Source: DATAUD01 sp036268455 (lineage in GTDB: Bacteria > Verrucomicrobiota > Verrucomicrobiia > Limisphaerales > Palsa-1400). From it: a DNA stretch of 64,000 nt. The stretch lies in NCBI GenBank assembly GCA_036268455.1, contig DATAUD010000105.1:57582-121581 (forward strand). Reading direction: 5' to 3'. A model generated the notes under the pieces. That model searched no databases, was not told the DNA's origin, and saw only the letters and a list, made by a program, of their open reading frames with translations. The position numbers were made by a program, and so were the translations under genes. This document shows, piece by piece, positions 52,671-60,789 of the stretch (positions are counted from its first letter, which is position 1; the number at the start of each line of letters is the position of its first letter).

Positions 52671-54797
52671 ATGTTTGCGTTTTCACATTATCTGTCACGC
52701 CTTGGCCGCGTTGGGCCGGCGGCGCTCTTGCTTGCGCTTCCCGCAACCAGGATGATCGCTGAAACGACAATCCTTACAAACGCCATCCAAATCCGCGCTC
52801 TCAGTCCCGAACGCGCCGCCTCGCATCTGCCCGCCCGCCTGCGCGGCATTTTCATGGGTCAAACCGGGTCGCTGGACGAGGGCTTTGTCATCTTCGATTC
52901 CACGGAGGGAATTTACGTCGAAAGCGCCATCTCCAACATCACTCGCGGCGACATTGTGGAACTCGCCGGCGTGACGGACCCCGGCGGTTTCGCGCCTTTT
53001 GTGCAGGCGCGGACTGTGAGGAAAGTCGGTCAAGGTGAAATTCCGCCGCCTTTGAAAGTCAGCCTGGGGGAATTGAGCAACGGCGGTTTGGACGCACAGT
53101 GGGTGGAGGTTTCCGGCGTGGTGCGAAGTTGCGAACCGATGCCCGCCAGCGAACGCCCCACTCCGCCTCCCGGATCGATCGTTCCCAGCAAAGCGATTGC
53201 CTCCTGGAGCGAGCGCAAGTTCAAGATGACCCTCGCCTCTGGCGACGAGCGGGTGGCCGTGCAGGTCAATGACGAACTCAAACCCGAAACCTACGTCGAT
53301 GCCGAAGTGCGCCTTCGCGGGATTTGCTTCAGCCAGCACAATACGACCCGGCAATTTCTCAAGCCTTTGCTCCTGGTGCCACACGGCGTGGACCTGATTG
53401 TGGAAAAGCCGCCGCCGCCCGACCCGTTTAGCATTCCGGCGCGGCGAGTGTCCAGTTTGATGGAGTTTAATCGACAAGCCAATTTCGGCCATCGCGTTCA
53501 CGTTCGCGGCGTTGTCACTTATCATCGGCGGGGCGAGTTTCTATGGTTGCGCGACGGCGAACGCGGCTTGCGCGCGGAGAGTCGTCAAAACGAGCTTTTG
53601 CAACCTGGCGATGAAGTCGATGTTGCTGGCTTTCCGGGACGCGGCCAGTACACCCCCGTTCTGGAAGACGCCGTCTTCCGGAAAATTTCCTCAGGCGCGG
53701 CGCCCGCCTCGGTTCCGTTGGGGGGCGTCCTCGAAGCTTTCAGGCACGATGCGGACCTTGTGGAAATTCAGGGGACGCTGATCGAGTGGCGCCAAAATGG
53801 CGATGGATATATTTTGGAATTGGATTGGGCCGGACAGCACACCGAAGCATTGTTGCCGTCAAGTGTTGCGGCGGGCTTGACTGAAAAATTGCTCCCGAAC
53901 AGCCGCGTGCGCGTCTCGGGCATTTGTTCGGTGATGACTTCCAAGAATGGACCTGTCAGCGGCATTTGGGAACCCGCGACGGTCCAGTTTCTTCTGCGCG
54001 CGCAAGGTGATTTGGCCGTCGTCCGCGCCCCGTCGTGGTGGACTTATCAGCATGTTATGATTGTGCTGGGCCTGATCGCGGGAGCCTCGCTCATTGCGGT
54101 CGCGACGGTGATGTGGATGGCCCGGCAGCGGCTCCGCGACCAGGAGAATCGCCGCGCCATGGCGGAAGCGGAATTTGCGGCGATCCTTTCCGAGCGTAAT
54201 CGAATGGCCCGGGAGATTCATGATACGCTGGCTCAAGGTTTGGCGGCGACTTCCGTGCAACTACGGTTGGTGAAAAAACAAATCGGCGTCGGCGGCGCGT
54301 CGCTTGCGCAACATCTGGATACGGCCCAGGAACTCGTCCGCGAAAGTTTGGAGGAGGCGCGCAATTCGATTTGGAACATGCGCCCGCACGTCCTTGAAAA
54401 GAACGACCTTGCCGGCGCGCTCGAAGGCATCCTGCGCCAATTGTCCGAAGGCACCGGGGTCGAGGCGGACCTCCGCGTCGCCGGAAAAGCGCGGCGTCTT
54501 GCGCCGATGATCGAGGACAATTTGCTCCGCGTCGGCCAGGAGGCCATTACCAACGCCACTCGCCACGCCCATGCCAGGCGGATTACTGTAATGCTCGACT
54601 TCGATGAAAAACAATTCCGCCTCCGGGTTTGCGACGACGGGCGGGGTTTTGACGCGGCCCAGCCTCCTCCGGGCGGCGGCGGTTTTGGGTTGGTGGGAAT
54701 TCGTGAGCGGGCGTCCCAGCTTAAAGGGGAATTGAACATTCAAAGCGCGCCGGGAACCGGAACAGAAGTCGGCTTGACCGTCCCACTATCCGATTGA
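52671..54797 (+). CDS. Membrane sensor histidine kinase, NarX/DesK type (HisKA_3), with OB-fold-like periplasmic region
   Basis: A 708-residue kinase. A signal-anchor segment at residues 10-28 leads to a periplasmic region of about 420 residues. This contains repeated beta-rich modules of the form HLPARLRGIFMGQTGSLDEG... and RGDIVELAGVTDPGGFAPFV (also HRVHVRGVVTYHRRGEFLWL and PGDEVDVAGFPGRGQYTPVL) that look like tandem OB-fold domains. A membrane segment follows at about 456-482. The phosphoacceptor His is in RMAREIHDTLAQGLAATSVQ near residue 515, and the HATPase has VGQEAITNATRHAHA, CDDGRGFD and GFGLVGIRERA. The ATG at 52671 is used. It overlaps the regulator gene downstream. Confidence 0.88.
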   Translation: MFAFSHYLSRLGRVGPAALLLALPATRMIAETTILTNAIQIRALSPERAASHLPARLRGIFMGQTGSLDEGFVIFDSTEGIYVESAISNITRGDIVELAGVTDPGGFAPFVQARTVRKVGQGEIPPPLKVSLGELSNGGLDAQWVEVSGVVRSCEPMPASERPTPPPGSIVPSKAIASWSERKFKMTLASGDERVAVQVNDELKPETYVDAEVRLRGICFSQHNTTRQFLKPLLLVPHGVDLIVEKPPPPDPFSIPARRVSSLMEFNRQANFGHRVHVRGVVTYHRRGEFLWLRDGERGLRAESRQNELLQPGDEVDVAGFPGRGQYTPVLEDAVFRKISSGAAPASVPLGGVLEAFRHDADLVEIQGTLIEWRQNGDGYILELDWAGQHTEALLPSSVAAGLTEKLLPNSRVRVSGICSVMTSKNGPVSGIWEPATVQFLLRAQGDLAVVRAPSWWTYQHVMIVLGLIAGASLIAVATVMWMARQRLRDQENRRAMAEAEFAAILSERNRMAREIHDTLAQGLAATSVQLRLVKKQIGVGGASLAQHLDTAQELVRESLEEARNSIWNMRPHVLEKNDLAGALEGILRQLSEGTGVEADLRVAGKARRLAPMIEDNLLRVGQEAITNATRHAHARRITVMLDFDEKQFRLRVCDDGRGFDAAQPPPGGGGFGLVGIRERASQLKGELNIQSAPGTGTEVGLTVPLSD

Positions 54798-54799
54798 GC

Positions 54800-55432
54800 A
54801 TGAAGAAAAAAAATCCGATCCGCGTGATGTTGGTGGATGATCACCCCGCCTTCCGCAAAGGGATGGCCGCCCTCCTCGAAAGCGAGCCTGATCTCCAGGT
54901 CGTCGCCGAAACCGGCGATGGACGCCATGCAATTGAGTTGTTCCGCCAAGCCGCCCCCGACATCGTGTTAATGGATTTGCGTCTTCCCGGCATGGGTGGC
55001 GTGGAAGCCATCATCGCCATCCGGAAGGAATTTCCAAACGCCAGAGTGATTGTTCTGACCACGTTTGACACCGACGAGGACATTTATCGCGCCATACAAT
55101 CCGGCGCAAAATCGTTTCTCCTCAAAGACACCCCGGAGGATGTCTTGGCGGACACGATTCGCGCGGTCCACGCCGGCGAACAAAAATTGCCGCCAAAACT
55201 TGCGGACCGGCTGGCCGCGCGGCAAAAGCGGGCCGAATTATCGCAGCGGGAAACGGAAGTTTTGCGGTTGCTTGTGAAAGGCCGAAGCAACAAGGAAATT
55301 GCGTCGGACCTGTTTGTCGCCGAGGACACCGTCAAAGCCCATCTAAAAACGCTCTTCGTCAAACTGCACGTTCAAGACCGCACACAAGCCGCCATCAGCG
55401 CCGTTCGCCACGGCATCGTCCAGCTTGATTAA
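54800..55432 (+). CDS. NarL/LuxR-family response regulator
   Basis: A 210-residue regulator. The receiver has VDDHPAFRKGM, phosphoacceptor Asp in IVLMDLRLPGMGG near residue 58, VLTTFDTDEDI and the Lys in SFLLKDTPED. The LuxR-type helix-turn-helix has LSQRETEVLRLLVKGRSNKE and VAEDTVKAHLKTLFVKL. It is the cognate partner of the upstream kinase (their frames overlap or touch). Its last four bases overlap the end of the convergent apbE gene. Targets are unknown. Confidence 0.92.
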   Translation: MKKKNPIRVMLVDDHPAFRKGMAALLESEPDLQVVAETGDGRHAIELFRQAAPDIVLMDLRLPGMGGVEAIIAIRKEFPNARVIVLTTFDTDEDIYRAIQSGAKSFLLKDTPEDVLADTIRAVHAGEQKLPPKLADRLAARQKRAELSQRETEVLRLLVKGRSNKEIASDLFVAEDTVKAHLKTLFVKLHVQDRTQAAISAVRHGIVQLD

Positions 55433-56331
55433 CCATTCGTCGCCAGTTTGAGCCATGTTTGCATTCCTGGACGCAATTTTTCAATCGCCTCGCGCCCTTC
55501 CGCGCCGAGAACCAGCAGGGCTGTGGAAAGCGCGTCCGTTTCCGTGGCTGAAGGCAGCGCGATGGCGGCGACGACGGCATTATTGACAGGCTGTCCTGTC
55601 CGGGGATCGATGACGTGGCCATATTGCTTGCCGCCGGCTTCAAAGGCCCTCGCCCACACTGCGGATACCGAGAGGGCGCTGTCCCGCAGCAGGGCCGTGC
55701 CAATCGTGAGCGATTGATCTTGCGATCCTTCAATGGCCACCTTCCAGGCGCTCTCGCCCGGGGGCGCGCCAATTCCATAAACCGTGCTCGTCCCGCCGTG
55801 CAGCAACGCCGCGGTGACGCCCGCTTCGCGCAATATTTCGGCGGCGCGGTCAATCGCGTAACCTTTGCCAATCGCGCCGAGGTCGATCATCACACCTTCT
55901 TGATCGAACTGGACGGTCAGCGCCGTAGCGTCAAGTAGAACGTGCCGCATTCCCGACACGCCGCGGATTCGCTCCAATTCGGCTGCGTCCGGCACATGGA
56001 CGGCCCCTGTCATAAAACCCCAGCAGCGAACCAGGGGCGCAATCGCAATGTCGAACGCCCCGCCGCTCTCGTGGTGAAGTTGGCGGGCCCGTTCGAGCAA
56101 ACGAAAAACCGGCGGACTGACCCGCACAGGCTGGCGCGCCGCATGGGCGTTGACACGCGCGATTTCGCTTGAAGGCCGGTAAAGGCTCAACCGTGCTTCG
56201 AGCCGGTCCACCTCCGCAAGCGCTTCTTCACCGGCGGCCCGAAGCCGGACGGCGTCCGGCCCCATCAGCATCAACTCGAACCGCGTCGCCATTGCGTTGC
56301 GCGCGAGTGTGACGGTCTGGAAATCTTTCAT
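55429..56331 (-). CDS. apbE: FAD:protein FMN transferase
   Basis: A 300-residue ApbE-family flavin transferase that covalently attaches FMN to Thr residues of Rnf/Nqr subunits and related proteins. Visible motifs are FDIAIAPLVRCWGF, MIDLGAIGKGYAIDRA, GQPVNNAVVAA after YGHVIDPRT, and the metal-binding ATETDALSTALLVLG. No signal peptide is present, unusual for a family that is normally a periplasmic lipoprotein or Sec substrate. Its ATGA start overlaps the GNAT stop, so the genes are coupled. Confidence 0.9.
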   Translation of the reverse strand: MKDFQTVTLARNAMATRFELMLMGPDAVRLRAAGEEALAEVDRLEARLSLYRPSSEIARVNAHAARQPVRVSPPVFRLLERARQLHHESGGAFDIAIAPLVRCWGFMTGAVHVPDAAELERIRGVSGMRHVLLDATALTVQFDQEGVMIDLGAIGKGYAIDRAAEILREAGVTAALLHGGTSTVYGIGAPPGESAWKVAIEGSQDQSLTIGTALLRDSALSVSAVWARAFEAGGKQYGHVIDPRTGQPVNNAVVAAIALPSATETDALSTALLVLGAEGREAIEKLRPGMQTWLKLATNG

Positions 56332-56813
56332 TGGTTTTCCGAACCGAGCTTCCGCATCCCCTCGGCATTAAGTCTGAACAGAACCCACTCGTCCATCGCT
56401 CGCGCGCCCATTTTTTGATAGACGTCCAGCGCCGGCTTGTTCCAGTTCAGCGCGGTCCATTCGAAGCGTCCGCAATTTTTCTCCGCGCCGATTCGCGCGA
56501 CAGCCTCGATCAACCGGCGTCCGATTCCTTTGTGACGAAATTCCGGTCGGACATACACATCTTCAAGCCACAAACCGCGGCGTCCGAGGAAACTCGAAAA
56601 GGTAAAAAAATAAATCGCGTAACCGGCGATCACCTCATTTTCGCGCGCGAGCAAAGCGCCGACAGAAGCGTTCGGGCCAAATAGCGATTCGCGCAACGAT
56701 TCCGGAGTCGCCTCCATTTCATGTTCCAAGCGTTCAAAGCGCGCAAGGTCGCGTATCAAATCCAGCAAGGCGGGAATTTCAGCGGGAGTAACTGGTTTGA
56801 TCTCAGAAGCCAT
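56328..56813 (-). CDS. GNAT family N-acetyltransferase
   Basis: A 161-residue GNAT. The acetyl-CoA-binding motif is VRPEFRHKGIGRRLIEAVAR (R-x-x-G-I-G pattern), preceded by GLWLEDVYV. It ends with KLGSENQ. Close relatives are diamine or spermidine acetyltransferase-like (LEDVYVRPEFRGKGIG is typical), so a polyamine or similar amine could be the substrate. It lies 9 bases after mqnA and overlaps apbE. Confidence 0.88.
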   Translation of the reverse strand: MASEIKPVTPAEIPALLDLIRDLARFERLEHEMEATPESLRESLFGPNASVGALLARENEVIAGYAIYFFTFSSFLGRRGLWLEDVYVRPEFRHKGIGRRLIEAVARIGAEKNCGRFEWTALNWNKPALDVYQKMGARAMDEWVLFRLNAEGMRKLGSENQ

Positions 56814-56822
56814 AAACTCAGG

Positions 56823-57707
56823 TTACGCCACAAACCTCGGTTCGTACACCGGCCCGAGTTGATGCTTCCGGAGCAATTCGATAAATCGCGCGATGCCCCG
56901 CCGTTCCTCCGCGCCGAGATGATAATGAATATGCCAGCTCAAATAATCCTTGCGGAAGGCGAGATCGAATTCCGTCCGGCTGGAGATGATATAATCCAGC
57001 GTATCCATTCCAAAGTTTTTTGCTTCCCGCAATCGCCGCCGCAAAAGCTCGTTCGGAATGCGTCGCAACGCCCAAACCGCATAGACAAACGGAAGCTTCG
57101 TCAGCTCAAACCACGCCTCGCCCAGGTCCCAAATCTCGTGCGCCGGTTTCGAACGCAGGAAGTGAATGGCCGGGTCGCCGATCAACAAAACATTATCCAG
57201 CGCGGCGGCGCCCTCGTAGTTCGGCAGAGGTTTCAGCGCCGCCTCGATTCCCCGTTCCGCCAGCAGCACCTTGAGCAGATTCACGCTGGCCAGCGAAGCT
57301 GTGTCGCAAAAAATCTCTCGCGCATTTTCCAACGGCTGCCGATGCGCAAGGAACACGCTTTTTACTTCGCCAAGCGACGCCACCGCCACTCCGTCGAGAA
57401 CATCGTAACGGTCATTCAGCAACACTTCCGTGACGCTCAGCAGAGCCGCGTCCAATTCGTCATTGCGCAACAGCCGTGCCAATTCTGAGGGCGGCGCAAA
57501 CAGAATTTGCTCCTCCAACCCTCGCGTCAGCGGCGCCGCGTTCAGATAAGGAACGGATCCGGCCTTGAAATTCCCGAGCGAAGTTTCTAATTGACTCTCC
57601 CGTTGAAGCAAAACGGGCCGTGTTTCCCGCTCGAAACGCCGCGCCAATTCCTCCGGCGTTTCCAGCGGGGCAAGGCGCAATTTCGGCGTATCTTCAGGTG
57701 TCGGCAT
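56823..57707 (-). CDS. mqnA: Chorismate dehydratase MqnA (futalosine pathway)
   Basis: A 294-residue periplasmic-binding-like fold enzyme that converts chorismate to 3-[(1-carboxyvinyl)oxy]benzoate, the first step of the futalosine route to menaquinone. Family phrases are SVPYLNAAPLTRGL, DAALLSVTEVLLNDRYDVLD, LLIGDPAIHFL, WFELTKLPFVYAVWALRR and YLSWHIHYHLGAEERRG. It has an N-terminal extension of about 48 residues before the usual start (SVPYLN would normally be near residue 8). The start at 57707 has no strong alternatives downstream, so the extension is probably real. Confidence 0.87.
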   Translation of the reverse strand: MPTPEDTPKLRLAPLETPEELARRFERETRPVLLQRESQLETSLGNFKAGSVPYLNAAPLTRGLEEQILFAPPSELARLLRNDELDAALLSVTEVLLNDRYDVLDGVAVASLGEVKSVFLAHRQPLENAREIFCDTASLASVNLLKVLLAERGIEAALKPLPNYEGAAALDNVLLIGDPAIHFLRSKPAHEIWDLGEAWFELTKLPFVYAVWALRRIPNELLRRRLREAKNFGMDTLDYIISSRTEFDLAFRKDYLSWHIHYHLGAEERRGIARFIELLRKHQLGPVYEPRFVA

Positions 57708-57815
57708 GGGATTAAGCTGGCCAGTTCAGATGGGAAAACATTCCGGCTTTTCCCCTGAATCTCAAGAACAATCTGGCCTTCTTCTACCCTTGCCGTCCGT
57801 CCAGAGTGCCGCCGT

Positions 57816-58613
57816 TCAAGCCCCTTTGAGGGCGTTCATTTGGGTTTCCAATTCCTCCAGCGTCAGGCCGCCTGGGGTCGTTCCTTTTTCTTCAACCCAA
57901 TCCAGGTCGGCAATCGCATAAACTTCATCCACGAAATGCGCGAAAAACTCCCACGTCATCGTATAATATTGCCCCCACGAAATCACCTTCGGCCCCTGCG
58001 CAGTGTAACCCGGCAGGACCACCGCGTGTCCTCCAACAATAGTCGCCTCCTTCGGATTATACGTCCATACGGACGGCGGCTGTTTTCCCGTCGGCATGAC
58101 ACTCTGGGGCACGTTGAACCCGATATAAGCCAGGCCGCAATCGTTGATCGTTCGTTTCACATCGTCCACGTTGCGCGGGTCAATTTCCACAAACGCCGAA
58201 ATCTTCTGCCGCGCTGCTCCTTTCGGGCCGAACGGCGCACCCGTTTTGAGCAAGTAAGTTAGGACCTTCTGTTCATTTCCTCCAGGACCTTCACCCGACA
58301 CGCGCGGATTATACCCGCACGCTTGAATGTAAAGTTTTTCCACGTCGGAATCCGGTTGCGTCACCATTTTGCCGTCCGCGTTAAAGCTCCAGACCTGCAT
58401 CGCGTGATAAACCGCCGCGCAAGTGCAATCGCCGAGCGTGTTGTTCAACATCATGCCGAGGTTCGCGGGCATGCCTTTTGTCCAATCCACCGCCACTGGG
58501 GGAGGGGGTGGCGTCTGTCCGGCCACAAGCGCGCTTAAATGCGGCACACGCGGATCATACGAGCGATAAAGACGTCCCAGTTTGTACGAGTTAACAGAGT
58601 TTGTTTTGTTCAT
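57816..58613 (-). CDS. Papain-fold cysteine peptidase-like protein without signal peptide
   Basis: A 265-residue protein with an arrangement resembling C1 cysteine peptidases. A candidate nucleophile Cys is in NTLGDCTCAAVYHAM near residue 62-64, the His in IVGGHAVVLPGYTAQGP near 195, and an aromatic/Gln segment in ISWGQYYTMTWEFF follows where papains carry N-S-W-G. The N-terminus (MNKTNSVNSYKLGRLYRSYD) has no signal peptide. The central part includes a Pro run (QTPPPPPVAVDW). The closest proteins I know are uncharacterised. The ATG at 58613 has a GGAAA site in front of it. Activity is not proven. Confidence 0.55.
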   Translation of the reverse strand: MNKTNSVNSYKLGRLYRSYDPRVPHLSALVAGQTPPPPPVAVDWTKGMPANLGMMLNNTLGDCTCAAVYHAMQVWSFNADGKMVTQPDSDVEKLYIQACGYNPRVSGEGPGGNEQKVLTYLLKTGAPFGPKGAARQKISAFVEIDPRNVDDVKRTINDCGLAYIGFNVPQSVMPTGKQPPSVWTYNPKEATIVGGHAVVLPGYTAQGPKVISWGQYYTMTWEFFAHFVDEVYAIADLDWVEEKGTTPGGLTLEELETQMNALKGA

Positions 58614-58766
58614 ATTGGTTTCCGTTGATTTTTCATTGGCCGAAATCCCCCTCACCATCAGTGAAGTTAAATCCCTAATACATGATTCGGTTGTACCCCG
58701 CCAAATCTTTCAAAATTCTTAGAAAATCTTGTCCGCCGTGTCAATTCGATGCGATTGGCGCTTTGG

Positions 58767-58973
58767 TTACGACGTTCCTCTGCCTTCAGACGGCGGCGGC
58801 GACGGTTTTTTCCAGCTTTCGGGGACGAATGTCATGCCAGTCGGTTTTCCGTGCGGCCAGGGCACAACCACGTTCTTTTTACAGGAAGGGCACGCAATCT
58901 CGCGGCCCGCGAAACTCTCGTCGCATCCGAGTTTTTGTCCGCAATGCGCGCAGTTGAATTTAAAGTCGCTCAT
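58767..58973 (-). CDS. Small zinc-ribbon protein
   Basis: A 68-residue protein. Residues 3-34 (KFNCAHCGQKLGCDESFAGR, then EIACPSC) form a four-Cys zinc ribbon with two CxxC pairs. The second half is rich in Pro, Lys and Trp and is probably unfolded (PESWKKPSPPPSEG). This short ribbon resembles N-terminal modules found fused to membrane domains in Planctomycetes and Verrucomicrobia. No function is known. A GAGCGACTT start region precedes the papain-like gene on the same strand by about 150 bases. Confidence 0.65.
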   Translation of the reverse strand: MSDFKFNCAHCGQKLGCDESFAGREIACPSCKKNVVVPWPHGKPTGMTFVPESWKKPSPPPSEGRGTS

Positions 58974-59402
58974 AACAGTTTAGTTTTTGGGTGCGCTTGA
59001 CGCCGCCGAGTATCCAGAATGAAATACGATTCGTCCAGTTTTTTTCTACGCGAAGCCGGCCGCCGGAACAGGCGGTTCATTTAACGCTGTGCGCCCCGGT
59101 AAATACCGTCTTTGTCAACCGCCTTGGCAATTCATCAAAGTCCATGTTCAGGATGACCCCTTTTTAAAATCGCCACTTCCAATTTTTGAATTAAATCTTT
59201 CACGGCGGCATTATTTTGACAGTTCCCATTTGGATTCTTGCCCGCGACGAGCGTGGGGCTTTTTCTTGATTTTCTTCCCGCGTCGAAAGTTTTTAAGGCC
59301 TTTTTTTATGCGGCTTCAGGGTAAGTCAATGACATTGTCTTGTGATGCCAATCCGGGAAATCCGGGTTGACACCTCTGCCGCCTGCGAATAGACAAGGCG
59401 CA
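58974..59402. other. Intergenic region without a recognised gene
   Basis: About 430 bases between the zinc-ribbon and serine hydrolase genes. The AT content is higher than in flanking genes. On the minus strand, 59135-59305 has a stop-free run that encodes a Lys/Asn-rich peptide ending KLEVAILKRG, but it contains no ATG, GTG or TTG in its first half, so it cannot be called a gene. The right end holds a promoter candidate for the serine hydrolase gene. Confidence 0.5.
59367..59395 (+). promoter_or_regulatory. Candidate sigma-70 promoter directly abutting the serine hydrolase start
   Basis: TTGACA (-35, 59367-59372) and TAGACA (-10, 59390-59395) with a 17-base spacer. The ATG of the gene is at 59403, only 7 bases after the -10 box, so the mRNA would be nearly leaderless. 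Confidence 0.4.
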
Positions 59403-60518
59403 ATGAAGAACAGTTCTCTCCTTTCGGCGTTCATCGTCGCAATCTCCTTTGCCGCGGTTCCCGGCGCCCACGCCGCCGGCGAGCCGCTTCCGCGAAGCAC
59501 CCCGGAGGCCCAGGGCATTTCGTCCCACGCGATTCTCGATTTCGTCGAAGCGGCCGACAGAATCAACACATTTCACAGCTTTATGCTCGTGAGGCACGGC
59601 TATGTGATTGCGGAGGCATGGTGGAAACCCGAGGCGCCGGACAAACCGCATGTTTTGGCGTCGCTCAGCAAGAGTTTTAACTCAACCGCCGTCGGACTCG
59701 CCATCGAAGAAGGCAAATTGAATCTGGACGATCCCGTCCTGAAATTTTTCCCCGACGACGCGCCGCCCGATCCTTCCGATAATCTTAAGGCCATGACCGT
59801 GCGCGATTTGCTTACCATGACCTGCGGCCACGACACTGAGCCGAAGGCTGTCGGGGACAATCCCTCGGTAAAACAATTCTTGGCCCACCCCGTTGTGTAC
59901 AAACCCGGGATACATTTTCAATACAACACCATGGGCGCCTACACCCTATCAGCCATCGTCACCAAGGTCACAGGCCAGACCACGCTGGACTTCTTGAAGC
60001 CGCGATTATTCGAGCCGTTGGGAATCGAAAATCCCAAATGGCAGAGCAGTCCCGAGGGTTATTCACTCGGCGGTTATGGCTTGTACCTCCGCACCGAGGA
60101 CATTGCGAAGTTCGGCCAGCTTTACCTGCAAAAAGGCAAATGGAACGGCAGGCAATTGATACCCGAAAAATGGATCGAGCAGGCCACGAGCAAACAGGTG
60201 CCCAACGACCGCGAATCCCACGCCAAAATGGGCCCGGATTGGCAGCAAGGCTACGGCTTTCAATTCTGGCGTTGCACCCACGATGCTTATCGTGGTGACG
60301 GCGCCGCCGGCCAGCTCTGCGTCATCATTCCCGGCAAGGATGCCGTCATCGCCGTCACCGCGCAAACTGGCCAGATGGAAGGAGAATTGACGGCCATCTG
60401 GGACAACCTCCTTCCCGCATTTCAAGACGACGCGCTTCCCGATGACCCCGCCGGACAAGAAAAGGTGAAACAAGCAATCGCCGATTTGAAAGCGCACCCC
60501 GCGATGAAGGCAAAGTAA
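59403..60518 (+). CDS. Exported serine hydrolase, class C beta-lactamase/penicillin-binding-like
   Basis: A 371-residue protein with a signal peptide (MKNSSLLSAFIVAISFAAVP, ending AHA) and a beta-lactamase-related fold. The SxxK active-site motif is SLSK near residues 86-89 (LASLSKSFNSTAVGLAIEE), followed by LTMTCGHDTEP and the YxN-type motif in FQYNTMGAYTLS. The conserved YSLGGYGLYLRTEDIAKFG and WRCTHDAYRGDGAAGQ are typical of the EstB/6-aminohexanoate hydrolase branch. It probably hydrolyses an ester or amide outside the cytoplasm; beta-lactam hydrolysis cannot be assumed. Confidence 0.88.
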   Translation: MKNSSLLSAFIVAISFAAVPGAHAAGEPLPRSTPEAQGISSHAILDFVEAADRINTFHSFMLVRHGYVIAEAWWKPEAPDKPHVLASLSKSFNSTAVGLAIEEGKLNLDDPVLKFFPDDAPPDPSDNLKAMTVRDLLTMTCGHDTEPKAVGDNPSVKQFLAHPVVYKPGIHFQYNTMGAYTLSAIVTKVTGQTTLDFLKPRLFEPLGIENPKWQSSPEGYSLGGYGLYLRTEDIAKFGQLYLQKGKWNGRQLIPEKWIEQATSKQVPNDRESHAKMGPDWQQGYGFQFWRCTHDAYRGDGAAGQLCVIIPGKDAVIAVTAQTGQMEGELTAIWDNLLPAFQDDALPDDPAGQEKVKQAIADLKAHPAMKAK

Positions 60519-60651
60519 TTGGAAGCTTCATAGAGTCTTCTTACATCCCTCTGGCGCATGTGCTCCACATGCACACCCCTGTGCGTTACTCGCACATTCC
60601 AACCCGATTGGAGGTCTGCAATACTCACATCATGCAAAAGGCCGAAGTTGA

Positions 60652-60771
60652 GTTGGGTTGCATCTGGCCTGGGGCAAGGCAGTCCGCGAAAGCGGGCAAC
60701 GGCTGTGTGTTCAAAAACCATCGAGCCAATAATCTCGGAGCATCACAGCCCCAGGCCAAATGCGACCCAAC
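60652..60771. repeat. Inverted-repeat element with 24-base arms and a central GNRA hairpin
   Basis: The left arm 60652-60675 begins GTTGGGTTGCATCTGG and the right arm 60748-60771 ends AAATGCGACCCAAC; they pair over 24 bases with two mismatches. The 72-base interior contains CCGCGAAAGCGG (about 60684-60695), a perfect four-pair stem with a GAAA loop. The whole 120-base unit lies between two convergent genes (serine hydrolase and mqnE). It could be a bidirectional terminator, or a dispersed palindromic or MITE-like element. Confidence 0.6.
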
Positions 60772-60789
60772 CCGAGACTTAAGCGACGC

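Noticed and set aside
59135..59305. Possible small Lys/Asn-rich protein on the minus strand
   Set aside because: The stop-free run looks protein-like at its end but has no start codon in the first half.
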